In this document: positions 1 to 8,306 of the stretch, one piece after another
How positions within the stretch are numbered: position 1 is the stretch's first letter
Layout of the letters: every line of letters begins with the position of its first letter
NCBI RefSeq assembly: GCF_009729015.1
Contig: NZ_CP045482.1
Coordinates: 186,001 to 250,000, forward strand
DNA from: Acidianus ambivalens
Lineage (GTDB): Archaea > Thermoproteota > Thermoprotei_A > Sulfolobales > Sulfolobaceae
DNA: 64,000 nucleotides
Direction: 5' to 3'
Translations under genes and position numbers: made by a program
The notes under the pieces: generated by a model
Database searches by the model: none
What the model was told of the DNA's origin: nothing
Seen by the model: the letters and a program-made list of their open reading frames with translations, nothing else

Positions 1-1958
1 GAAGACGTTATGACAGTGTATTTTTCTTTAAGCATCTCAACAATGACATCTTTATTTTGATTAGTTTCAATCGCATAATCTCTAGCTACAAGTTCCAATT
101 CTTTTATTTCGTCTTCTGTGAGTTCTCTATATTCATACGTAGGAATTCCTACCTTTTCCTCAAATAGTTTTTGTGCGTATTTCTTAGCTTCGCCGTTCAA
201 CTCTTTTATAACTTCTATGTATGGCATTTCTTTTAGCTTATTATATTCCTCTTCAGAGATCATATTGTCTAGAAGTAATGCCTTAAGGAATCTAACCATC
301 TCTTGTCTACTAGGTTGTAAACCTATTTTTTCTGGGTTAACTTTTCCTCTTATGTAAATTCTGCCACCCACCATTCCAGAGCCAATATAATTGCCTACTG
401 GCTCGCCTTTAATTCCTAAGCCTAAAACCATTATTACTCCTCCAGCCATGTATTCTCCAAGGTAATCGTCAACCATCCCGCCTATCACTAAATAAGGCCT
501 CTTATTCATATATTCCCTCATTTGAATTCCGACTCTGTTACCAGCATTGCCTTTGACGTAAATATATCCCCCTTGAAAAGCTTGAGCTAAAACATCCCTT
601 GCATCGCCATGAATTACAACTTTACCGCCTTGCATTGTATCACAGCAGTCATCTGCTACATTACCGTAAACGTGGAATACGTTATTTTCATTCAAGTTAG
701 CCATAGCATTTCCTACTACTCCGTATAGGTTTAATCTAAGTCCTGCTTTAGGAAAGCTTATTCCTATATATCTATGCCCTAAAAGATTTATTACTGTTAC
801 TTCCTTTTTACCAGATTTATTTACAAACTCAATAATTGCCTTATTTACGTCTTTATATCCAAGTCCTCTCGCGTCTATGTCAAATTTCTCTGTGTAAAAT
901 ATGGGTTTAGAAAATGAGGATATTTTACTAACCTCTCTCCCTGGATTGATCAACCCCTTGAGTAAAGAAGCTATAAAATAATTGCCAGGCTCAAGAGTCC
1001 AAACTTTCGCACTAGGACTAAGCAACCTGATCTGATTTTCCTCGCTGGCAATGTAATAGTAATTTTTGTCTTCTCCTATTATAACTGGCCTAAACTTTGC
1101 CCTATCAGCTATTCCGATCATGAATAAGTCATTCCCAGAGTCGTAGCCTATAATTGCAGTAAATGGACCATCTAGCCTGGCATTTCTATAAATGTAGTCC
1201 TCTTCAACGTTTAGCTTACTAAACCTTCTAGAAGGATTTGACATTATCCTAGTTACTTCTTCTACGCTTAATCCTTCACTTATTAACTCCTCAAATAGGA
1301 ATGCCATAACTTCGCTGTCTGTACCTACAAAACCTCCCCAACCTCTGGACTGTAAAAATTCAACGTTTGCACCAAAGGAGCTTACATCACCATTATGAAC
1401 TATCGCTACATCAAATGCTGAAAATGGATGAGACCAATAAGGATAACTGCCTGGAGAATTAGTTGGCTGTCTAGTGTGAGTTATCCACATATCGCCCTCA
1501 ACTTCATAAATATTATATTGTCTCGCAATATCTGCAGGATAACCTACGCCTTTATACACTTGTAAGGATTTTCCTGCACTGTAAATTCTTCCTTTCTTTC
1601 CATTATTCCATAGAATTTCATTTATATTCCTTACAACTTTTTTAAGAGAAGCTATACTACCTAAGGAAATTTCAAAATCACAATCACATAATTCGCCCAT
1701 ATATTTCTCGTTGAATCCCTTTATTCTAATTCCTTGATCTTCTATTTCTCTCTTTATCTCTTCTCCGTCTCCAAAATAGAAAGCCTTAATATAGTAAGAA
1801 TTGCCTTCCTTAAGGTTAAATACTGCAAATCCAGCCCCTTTATCGCTACCCCTGTATCTTACGAGGTCTATGGCGCTAACGACGTCTTTACCTTTAATTT
1901 TAGGAGCATTTCTTTTCCTTAGTATTCCAAAGACTCCACATCCAGAAGGACTTATCAT
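1..1958 (-). CDS. Glutamate synthase, glutaminase (GATase II) plus GXGXG-domain subunit, partial
   Basis: This subunit supplies ammonia from glutamine to the glutamate synthase. The protein begins MISPSGCGVFGILRK; the Cys in SGCGVFG is the expected N-terminal nucleophile of class II amidotransferases, here six residues in rather than at position 2. Motifs typical of the fold follow (THTRQPTNS, VHNGDVSSFG, GTDSEV). The last third carries repeated Gly-rich turns (GGKVVIHGDA, GGYIYVKGNAG, GGRIYIRGK) of the GXGXG beta-helix domain that ends large-subunit GltB. The ATG at 1958 overlaps the stop of the upstream FMN subunit in an ATGA junction, so the two are translationally coupled. The C-terminus lies beyond base 1; about 652 residues are visible. 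I am confident of the family and less so of the electron donor, because no small NADPH subunit is seen. Confidence 0.88.
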   Translation of the reverse strand, partial: MISPSGCGVFGILRKRNAPKIKGKDVVSAIDLVRYRGSDKGAGFAVFNLKEGNSYYIKAFYFGDGEEIKREIEDQGIRIKGFNEKYMGELCDCDFEISLGSIASLKKVVRNINEILWNNGKKGRIYSAGKSLQVYKGVGYPADIARQYNIYEVEGDMWITHTRQPTNSPGSYPYWSHPFSAFDVAIVHNGDVSSFGANVEFLQSRGWGGFVGTDSEVMAFLFEELISEGLSVEEVTRIMSNPSRRFSKLNVEEDYIYRNARLDGPFTAIIGYDSGNDLFMIGIADRAKFRPVIIGEDKNYYYIASEENQIRLLSPSAKVWTLEPGNYFIASLLKGLINPGREVSKISSFSKPIFYTEKFDIDARGLGYKDVNKAIIEFVNKSGKKEVTVINLLGHRYIGISFPKAGLRLNLYGVVGNAMANLNENNVFHVYGNVADDCCDTMQGGKVVIHGDARDVLAQAFQGGYIYVKGNAGNRVGIQMREYMNKRPYLVIGGMVDDYLGEYMAGGVIMVLGLGIKGEPVGNYIGSGMVGGRIYIRGKVNPEKIGLQPSRQEMVRFLKALLLDNMISEEEYNKLKEMPYIEVIKELNGEAKKYAQKLFEEKVGIPTYEYRELTEDEIKELELVARDYAIETNQNKDVIVEMLKEKYTVITS

Positions 1959-4090
1959 AGAGAACCAGCCTGCTTAACTCTTATTCTCCTAGCAATGTAA
2001 GAGTTCAAATTCACTGCTCTCAGTAATTCCCTATTTCCCGTTAGTGAAGATTGAACACTATATACTCCAGCAGCCCCTGCCATTAAGGCAATCTCTTTTT
2101 TCATACCAGAAATTAAATTGAAGGCTCTTTCTTTTAGATTCCCTTTACTACCTTCGCCTATAGCTATTTCAAGAATTTGGTAAGGCATAATTACAGCATC
2201 TGCCCCTAATGCTACTAATTTAAACACGTCTGCAGAGTCTCTTAATTTAGAGGATTTGGCAATTATATCAAACTTGTTTCTAACCCCAGCTTCCTTAAGC
2301 TTTGTATCAACGTCAGAAACTACTAACTCTAAGTCCTCATTAAGTATATCTTCATCTATTATAAAGCCTGGTATTCCCTTATTTACAAGTGTATCGTCAA
2401 TTTCGTCCTCAGACTTTAAGGCTAAATAATAGCCTTCTTCAATCTCATAACTCCAATTTATCTTACCTTTACCATCATTACTAAAACTTATTTCGGAATA
2501 TTTTGGTACAGTGCTTTCTACAAATACCATAGACCCTAAAGCATATGAAGCCCAACTTAGGCTTTCAGCTATTTCTTTCGGAGCACCTATGACGTTAAAT
2601 ATTACAGGTAAAGAAAGGTATACTTTACCTTTATTAAGTAAAAAGCTAGTATCTATATCTTCTCTGTAAGGATCAATAGGAGGTCTAGTAACTTGTGCAC
2701 CGTCACTTCTTAACCAATCTAATATCCTTGCAGGTTTCTCAACGTCTGGTGGTGCAGTACTTCCCATGCTAGTAATAGTTGGTTCGCCTTTGTTTATCAA
2801 TTCATGAAGATGGGACTTCCTTCTTTTATTCCAAAGTTCTCCAAGCTTTGGATTTAACTCCTCAGCTTCTCCTTCTATACCTAAAATAGATAAAACATCC
2901 CTAGATAGACCAAAACCATATAATAAATCCCTTCTTCCTTTCAATTCCTGAATAGAGCTCAAGCCTAAATTATCCAAAATGTTAGCTAATTCTAGCGAGA
3001 ATCCGTTAACAAAGTTAACTAGAGTTTTTACCCCAAACTCAATATCAAAGATCCTAGTACCGTCAATTTTACTAGTTAAAGCAGTTGGACAAGAACCTAT
3101 ATGGCATTTATGAACCATCACACAGCCCATTGCTATTAGTGCTGCAGTACCTACACTTACAATGTCTGCACCTAAAGCTATTAATTTTGCAGCATCTGTA
3201 GCATCTGAAATCCTACCTGCGGCTATTATGGTAAACTTGTCTCTTAATCCTTCCTTTTTTAATACGCTGTCTGCAGAAGCTACGGCTAACTCTATAGGTA
3301 TGCCTAAATTATCCCTAATAACTTCTGGAGTAGCTCCAGTTCCTGCTCCGTGGCCGTCTATTATTATTCCGTCAGCTCCCATTCTTGCTACTCCAGAAGT
3401 TATATACGGTATGTAATTTGTGGCCGCGACTTTAACAAAGACGGGCTTTCCAGTAGCTTCCTTTAATGCTTCTATCCTTTGTCCAAGATCTTCTATAGAA
3501 TATATATCATGATGAGGGGCTGGGGATATAGCGTCTATTCCCTCTGGTATTCGCCTTGTCATAGAAATAGCCTTAGTAACCTTACTTCCGGGTAAATGAC
3601 CTCCTATCCCAGGTTTTGCACCTTGTCCTATCTTTATCACTACTCCTAATCCTGCATTTAACACATCTATATCAACGCCAAACCTTGCTGAAGCCCACTG
3701 GACAAAAATTCTCTTATGCTTTGCTACTTCAGGATGAAGTCCACCTTCACCAGTTCCAGCTAGCGTACCAGTTAAATCTGCTGCAGTTGCAATAGCAATA
3801 TTAGGATTTCCGCTTAACGCACCATAAGACATGTCTCCTAAATAAAGGGGAGTTGTCATTTCTATCCCGGAGAATGAAAGATATGTACTGGCCAAAGGCT
3901 TCTCAACTATTTTCCCTTCTACATTCTTAAATTCAATTCTATCTAATATCCGTAAACTATTCCTTCTTTTATCAAGAATTTTGTAAGGTTTGCCTGTAAT
4001 GGCTAAGTGCCTAATATGCTCTATTTTATCTATAGTCCAAAATTCTGAATCTGTTTGCTTAGGTAAAGGTAAATACGCCTTGATAATCAA
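1955..4090 (-). CDS. gltB: Glutamate synthase FMN/[3Fe-4S] subunit with duplicated C-terminal half
   Basis: This is the synthase half that aminates 2-oxoglutarate. Residues about 60-345 form the FMN TIM barrel: GTGEGG, IGQGAKPGIGGHLPG, DGHGAGTGATP and GADIVSVGTAALIAMG are all typical. Cys323, Cys329 and Cys334 (C-x5-C-x4-C, in CVMVHKCHIGSCPTA) match the [3Fe-4S] ligands. At 711 residues it is longer than the roughly 500 expected for a stand-alone archaeal domain. Residues about 485-690 resemble a second copy of the barrel end that lacks the cysteines. It lies upstream of, and overlaps by 4 bases, the glutaminase subunit. Ferredoxin is the likely donor. The start at 4090 is supported by a TATA-like box at 4121-4130. 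Confidence 0.9.
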   Translation of the reverse strand: MIIKAYLPLPKQTDSEFWTIDKIEHIRHLAITGKPYKILDKRRNSLRILDRIEFKNVEGKIVEKPLASTYLSFSGIEMTTPLYLGDMSYGALSGNPNIAIATAADLTGTLAGTGEGGLHPEVAKHKRIFVQWASARFGVDIDVLNAGLGVVIKIGQGAKPGIGGHLPGSKVTKAISMTRRIPEGIDAISPAPHHDIYSIEDLGQRIEALKEATGKPVFVKVAATNYIPYITSGVARMGADGIIIDGHGAGTGATPEVIRDNLGIPIELAVASADSVLKKEGLRDKFTIIAAGRISDATDAAKLIALGADIVSVGTAALIAMGCVMVHKCHIGSCPTALTSKIDGTRIFDIEFGVKTLVNFVNGFSLELANILDNLGLSSIQELKGRRDLLYGFGLSRDVLSILGIEGEAEELNPKLGELWNKRRKSHLHELINKGEPTITSMGSTAPPDVEKPARILDWLRSDGAQVTRPPIDPYREDIDTSFLLNKGKVYLSLPVIFNVIGAPKEIAESLSWASYALGSMVFVESTVPKYSEISFSNDGKGKINWSYEIEEGYYLALKSEDEIDDTLVNKGIPGFIIDEDILNEDLELVVSDVDTKLKEAGVRNKFDIIAKSSKLRDSADVFKLVALGADAVIMPYQILEIAIGEGSKGNLKERAFNLISGMKKEIALMAGAAGVYSVQSSLTGNRELLRAVNLNSYIARRIRVKQAGSL

Positions 4091-4120
4091 AGCGAGTCAA
4101 AAAAGAATGTGTCAATATTG

Positions 4121-4130
4121 TTATATATGT
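4121..4130 (-). promoter_or_regulatory. TATA box of the glutamate synthase operon; gene-free stretch 4091-4438
   Basis: On the minus strand this reads ACATATATAA, an archaeal TATA element. Its centre is about 35 bases before the gltB start, giving a predicted leader of roughly 9 bases. The rest of 4091-4438 is very AT-rich, and I see no gene or RNA in it. Confidence 0.5.
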
Positions 4131-4438
4131 GTTTATGAGAATCTTTTACGTAAATTATGGTTCGAACTAATGTAAATTAATCATCATTTCATCACTATCA
4201 TAGTTAAAACTTAGAACAACTATATAATGCATTATAAACTATGCTTCGATAAAACCTAAAGATAGCATAAACTATTTAATTATACCAGGTATATTATGAA
4301 AAGGATTCATAATTAAAGGTAATCTTATCGAATGATTTTATTGCTTAAAAATTTGAAAAAGATTTTACTACGATACCTTTAATTTTTGGAAAAATGCAAA
4401 GTTAATTATTCAAACCATCACAAAATTTGTATTTAACG

Positions 4439-4535
<97 letters not shown>

Positions 4536-4715
4536 ATTTATAGTTGTTATATTTTCATTTAAAAATCATTCCCCATATAATACTTTGAGAGAGAGAGGTA
4601 GCCGAAAGTATTAAACTAAGCTAAAGCATTGTAATACGCTCATAATACTCTTTACAAAACTCTAGGGGTTAATATAAATTGCTTTTCAACACATTGTAGT
4701 TTTAGGTGTTGCAAA

Positions 4716-4925
4716 ATCCCAGTAAGATACGTTTGTAAAAACTGTGGGTATGAGTTATATAGATTTGAAAAGGTAGGACAAGACTTTTACGGTGTAAGAA
4801 CTCCCTCGGAAATAAAGTCAATATATGGTGGAAAATGTCCAAAATGTGGACATCCGCTAGGAGTGCCATCTCTAAGCGAAATTAAGATAGCGTTAAGAAA
4901 GAAAGCAATTTTAGCTACTTCTTAG
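4716..4925 (+). CDS. Small two-CxxC zinc ribbon protein, apparent ATC start
   Basis: The 69-codon product would read (M)PVRYVCKNCGYELYRF and later GGKCPKCGHPLG. Two CxxC knuckles about 30 residues apart predict one zinc ribbon; the family function is unknown to me. No ATG, GTG or TTG lies in frame at the N-terminus. The best fit is ATC at 4716, placed 7 bases after AGGTGT (4703-4708), a Shine-Dalgarno-like site; a TATA-like TAATATAAAT at about 4670-4679 would put transcription start near 4700. A one-base change or an error in the AAAA run at 4713-4716 are alternatives. The last 15 bases overlap, tail to tail, the kinase-like gene on the other strand. Confidence 0.7.
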   Translation: MPVRYVCKNCGYELYRFEKVGQDFYGVRTPSEIKSIYGGKCPKCGHPLGVPSLSEIKIALRKKAILATS

Positions 4926-5549
4926 TTCTTTAATAAAATTAATAATTTCTTCGAATTCTATTTCATTTCTTTTATATTTCTCTCCTAGTTGATAAAATCC
5001 AAAAGCAGATAATATCTTTGTAACATTTAAAGGTCTCTCCTTAATTGATGCAGAATCATAATCTATGATGTAAGTCCTTGCTTGAGTAACTAAAACGTTT
5101 TTCCAGGGTCTTGATATCTCCTCATGTTGTACGTGTACGTCTTCAAGATATTTAGCCCTAATTAAAAGATCTCCTAAATATCTTAAATCATACCTAGTAA
5201 GAGGGCTACCGTTTACATATTCCATAATAATATAATTAACTCCATGGCCGAATACCTTAGGCGCAGAAGGATAGGATATCTCTTGAATTTTTGCCTCTAA
5301 TTCTAGGCTATTTTTTGGAGAGTCGGTTCTTCTTATTTTAACAACCTTTCCTTCTCCTATGTAAACTACTATTCCAGTCTTGCCTTTGCCTATTACGTTA
5401 ACCTTTCCAAGACTAACATTACCAAAAGAATAGGCATAATATATCCCTGCGCTCTTTAATTCTTCCTCTACATCTTTAGAGTACTTTGGGTAAATGAATT
5501 TGCTTATTTCAACCAGGTTGGAGTTTTCCTCAGGAATGCCTTTAAGCAT
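4911..5549 (-). CDS. Predicted Ser/Thr protein kinase-like protein (COG2112 type)
   Basis: A 212-residue kinase-fold protein. GKGKTGIVVYIGEGKVVKI has the Gly-rich loop and the ATP-binding Lys; LELEAKIQ holds the helix-C Glu. The catalytic loop is divergent (HVQHEEISRPWKNVLV) with an Asn kept, and IIDYDSAS stands where the DFG Asp is expected. The lack of a clear HRD leaves it open whether it is a true kinase or a pseudokinase, and the substrate is unknown. It is the third gene of a minus-strand run thpR-cca-kinase and overlaps the end of cca by 46 bases, so a link to tRNA 3'-end work is an inference from context. Confidence 0.75.
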   Translation of the reverse strand: MLKGIPEENSNLVEISKFIYPKYSKDVEEELKSAGIYYAYSFGNVSLGKVNVIGKGKTGIVVYIGEGKVVKIRRTDSPKNSLELEAKIQEISYPSAPKVFGHGVNYIIMEYVNGSPLTRYDLRYLGDLLIRAKYLEDVHVQHEEISRPWKNVLVTQARTYIIDYDSASIKERPLNVTKILSAFGFYQLGEKYKRNEIEFEEIINFIKELRSS

Positions 5550-6757
5550 GGCTCCTTTGGCTCTCTATCTAACCAATATTGTTCCACGACTTTATAATTG
5601 TATTTCAGCGATATAGCGGACTTAACTATATCTTCAATTTTATCATTTCTCCTCTCTTTAATTGAGTAAAGTCTTCCGTCTTCTCCAACCCATATATTAT
5701 CATTCTTACTAATAAAATCGTCTAAATCCATATAAAATGGAGGACCTTGGTTTAACTTGTAATTGCCTATTTCTTTACTTTCAAGCTGTAAAGCAAACAA
5801 GAGATTCTTTATATCGCCATATGCTTGAACATCTATAACTCTATATCCATAATTTCTTAGAATGTTAAAGATCTTTTCAACAGATTTATTTATTTGACCC
5901 CAAAGTAAATCCTCTACTACGTTATTATCTAGAATCTCTATCTTAGTAACTAAAACGTCTCCTTTTATCTTATCCCCAGCTGGCTCTGGTGGGAAGAAGA
6001 ACTTTTCGGAAGGATTCTTAAGAAAGTACCTAGAGGCTATAGAAAATTCTGCTAATCTCTTGAGAGAAACTGCTGCTCCAGCGTTCCTGGATGGATCTAC
6101 TGGATCTGGTAAAATTAAGGGGCATTTAAAATCCCTTTCTGGCTTTACAATGAAAATTTTAACCGGAGGCTTCCATTTTGAGGCGTTCTTTAAAACTTCC
6201 AGAAAACTGCCAAACTTTACTATAAGTAACTCCGTAACATAGCCCGAAAATCCCCTAACTTTTATTTCTGCACCGTAAACTCCTATTCCTTTCATAAACC
6301 TCTTTAGTAGGCGTACTTCGTCTTTTTGCTCCTCACTTAAATGGGAATTTATAAATTCTGTATGGAAAGGCGTCCTATCTACGGCAGTAATTGGTTTTTC
6401 TCCTTCCTCAATTTTTAAAGCAGGAACTATATCAATCTCAATACCCTTATGATTAACAATCAAATAAGGATGTTCAGCATAAGCAGTTGTAATATTAAAT
6501 CCAGATAATCTTTCTCTCAAAATTTTAATTGCTTCTGTAGATATATATTCCTTTCCCACATTCTTAGGAAAGAATACGAATACGTCAACGTCTGCATCGC
6601 CCTTTAACCACGTTCCTTTCCTAAAAGACCCATGAATTTCTGCATCTAGGCCGTTAAGTCTCTCAATGACTTCATTTACTATTAACTTAACCTTCTCCTC
6701 GTCTTCCCTTGTAGGTTTTATTTTATCTAAAACTTTCTTTAGAAGCTCTTCGCTCAT
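5504..6757 (-). CDS. cca: CCA-adding enzyme (archaeal class I tRNA nucleotidyltransferase)
   Basis: It adds or repairs the 3' CCA of tRNAs from CTP and ATP. The nucleotidyltransferase signature GS (residues 43-44) followed by DADVD (54-58) supplies the metal-binding aspartates, and EIDIVPAL later gives the third. SGYVTELLIVKFGSF and HTEF fit the central domain of class I enzymes. Length (417) is normal for archaea. Most tRNA genes here lack an encoded CCA, so the enzyme is needed. It overlaps thpR by 4 bases upstream and the kinase-like gene downstream, indicating one operon. Confidence 0.95.
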   Translation of the reverse strand: MSEELLKKVLDKIKPTREDEEKVKLIVNEVIERLNGLDAEIHGSFRKGTWLKGDADVDVFVFFPKNVGKEYISTEAIKILRERLSGFNITTAYAEHPYLIVNHKGIEIDIVPALKIEEGEKPITAVDRTPFHTEFINSHLSEEQKDEVRLLKRFMKGIGVYGAEIKVRGFSGYVTELLIVKFGSFLEVLKNASKWKPPVKIFIVKPERDFKCPLILPDPVDPSRNAGAAVSLKRLAEFSIASRYFLKNPSEKFFFPPEPAGDKIKGDVLVTKIEILDNNVVEDLLWGQINKSVEKIFNILRNYGYRVIDVQAYGDIKNLLFALQLESKEIGNYKLNQGPPFYMDLDDFISKNDNIWVGEDGRLYSIKERRNDKIEDIVKSAISLKYNYKVVEQYWLDREPKEPCLKAFLRKTPTWLK

Positions 6758-7302
6758 TTTCCAGCCACTCCTAAAATTTCATCGTAAATTGGGCCTTTTG
6801 GTGTTAAAGTGCTTTTATAAAGTATAACTTTATCAACTATAAAATCTCCGAAGTAATCGTTATAATGCTGATTAATAACGTTTGCTAAGTTAAATAGATT
6901 TGAAGGACCTTTTACTCTGCCCAAGGTTATGTGAGGAACGAACTCTTTCTCATCTTCTGGTCTAATTCCTCTACTTCTAAGCTCTTTTAATAAAAAAGAC
7001 CTTATCTCCCTAAGTTGAGGGAATCCTTCTGAAATTCCAACCCATACAACTCTAGGCTTTGTAATGCTTGGAAATGCTCCCATTCCTTTCATGGCTATTT
7101 TAAATTTATTGAACTGAAGTAATGATACCGCTTCTTTTACTAAGTCCACTTTATTGTCTGGCACTTCTCCAATGAAGATTAGGGTTATGTGTATATTATC
7201 TGTCTCTACAAGCTTTACATCTGCTCCACTTAATTTAATTTCATTATAGATATCATTCAGTTTTTGGAATTGTGGAACTTTTATTGCAATGAATAACCTC
7301 AT
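6754..7302 (-). CDS. thpR: RNA 2',3'-cyclic phosphodiesterase (2H family)
   Basis: The two HxT motifs of the 2H phosphoesterases are present, HIT at residues 38-40 (HITLIFIG) and HIT at 124-126 (HITLGRVKG), in a 182-residue protein of normal length. The family opens 2',3'-cyclic phosphate ends, for example on tRNA halves; it was once named a 2'-5' RNA ligase. It is the first gene of the thpR-cca-kinase run and is divergent from UPF0200. The start at 7302 lies 39 bases from the divergent gene, leaving a compact shared promoter region. Confidence 0.9.
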   Translation of the reverse strand: MRLFIAIKVPQFQKLNDIYNEIKLSGADVKLVETDNIHITLIFIGEVPDNKVDLVKEAVSLLQFNKFKIAMKGMGAFPSITKPRVVWVGISEGFPQLREIRSFLLKELRSRGIRPEDEKEFVPHITLGRVKGPSNLFNLANVINQHYNDYFGDFIVDKVILYKSTLTPKGPIYDEILGVAGK

Positions 7303-7341
7303 GCTTTTAAACCACTATGAAGAAGAAAATGGTGGTCACTA

Positions 7342-7872
7342 ATTAATGTAATTCTTATAACTGGAATGCCAGGCTCAGGCAAAACATTGTTTGCAAACTT
7401 ATTGAGAGAAAAAGGATTCTATGTTATCTCTATGGGCGACGTATTAAGAAAGAGGTATGAAAAAGAGGCAAAAATAGGTGAAAGAATGATGGATTTTGCT
7501 AAAAGAATTAGAGAAATATATGGTGAAGGAGTAGTAGCTAGACTATCTATGGAGGAAATCACGCCAACCATGAGCAGGATTGCATTCGAAGGAGTGAGGA
7601 GTTTAGCAGAAGTTGAGGAGTTTAAAAGATTAGGAAACCCTATAATAATAGCAATTCATTCTCCTCCTTCATTAAGATATCAAAGAATGATATCAAGGAT
7701 GAGGCCTGACGATTCTAAGAATATTGAAGATCTAAGGAGAAGAGACCTTGACGAGATAAGACTAGGAATAGGAGGAGTTATAGCTCTAGCTGATTATATA
7801 ATAATTAACGATTCCACGATAGACGAATTTAAGAAGAGAGCAGAAGAAGTTATATTAAGGATTACGAAATGA
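7342..7872 (+). CDS. UPF0200-type P-loop nucleotide kinase-like protein, apparent ATT start
   Basis: A 176-residue P-loop protein of the UPF0200 family (dephospho-CoA/adenylate kinase fold; function unproven). The Walker A is GMPGSGKT. The first ATG (7366) would start at MPGSGKT and delete strand beta-1; the frame upstream reads N-V-I-L-I-T-G, so translation must begin earlier. The only sensible place is ATT at 7342, giving (M)NVILITGMPGSGKT. It stands 7 bases after GGTG (7331-7334). An ATG at 7346 is out of frame and is followed at once by TAA. A lost base (ATG-GTA to ATGTA) would also explain it. The stop overlaps the UPF0201 start by 4 bases. Confidence 0.82.
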   Translation: MNVILITGMPGSGKTLFANLLREKGFYVISMGDVLRKRYEKEAKIGERMMDFAKRIREIYGEGVVARLSMEEITPTMSRIAFEGVRSLAEVEEFKRLGNPIIIAIHSPPSLRYQRMISRMRPDDSKNIEDLRRRDLDEIRLGIGGVIALADYIIINDSTIDEFKKRAEEVILRITK

Positions 7873-8306
7873 CAAAAATAGTTGTAACGGCTGAAGTTAG
7901 GCCTTCAGAAGACGAATCTAAGGTCTTAACGGCTATAGCTAATTTCTTCGATTATGAAAAAATAACAAAGGAAAAGAGAGGAGATTATATTGTAGTCATT
8001 GTAGAAGAATCAAGAACACTAAAAAGTCTGCAAAAATTTCACGATGCGTTAAGAGAAGAGAAAATACTTGACGTTGCAAGAAAATACTTAAGGAGAGGAA
8101 TTTCAGACAATTCAATTTCATTTATGTTACATAAACAAGCAGCGGCAATAGGTGTAATCTCTTTCGTGGACGATGAAAGAGAGTCGCCATTAGGTCCTAT
8201 TTCATTTTACATAGAACATAAGAATCCTAATGAGGTTGTAGATTGGCTAGCGCCAAGAACCGCTAAAGGCCATCCATTATGGGAAAATAAAATTCCAGAG
8301 GATTAG
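7869..8306 (+). CDS. UPF0201 family protein
   Basis: A 145-residue archaeal conserved protein. It begins MTKIVVTAEVRPSEDESKVL and has the family-like segment SFMLHKQAAAIGVISF. The fold is expected to be an RNA-binding-like alpha/beta domain, and the cellular role is not known. It starts inside the last codons of the UPF0200 gene, and I recall the same pairing in other Sulfolobales, so they probably act together or at least are co-expressed. The 3' end overlaps the convergent RNase Z gene by 4 bases. Confidence 0.8.
   Translation: MTKIVVTAEVRPSEDESKVLTAIANFFDYEKITKEKRGDYIVVIVEESRTLKSLQKFHDALREEKILDVARKYLRRGISDNSISFMLHKQAAAIGVISFVDDERESPLGPISFYIEHKNPNEVVDWLAPRTAKGHPLWENKIPED

Noticed and set aside
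4180..4260. C/D-box-like motif (GTGATGA) on the minus strand
   Set aside because: No D or D' box (CTGA) at the required spacing, so no guide RNA can be supported.
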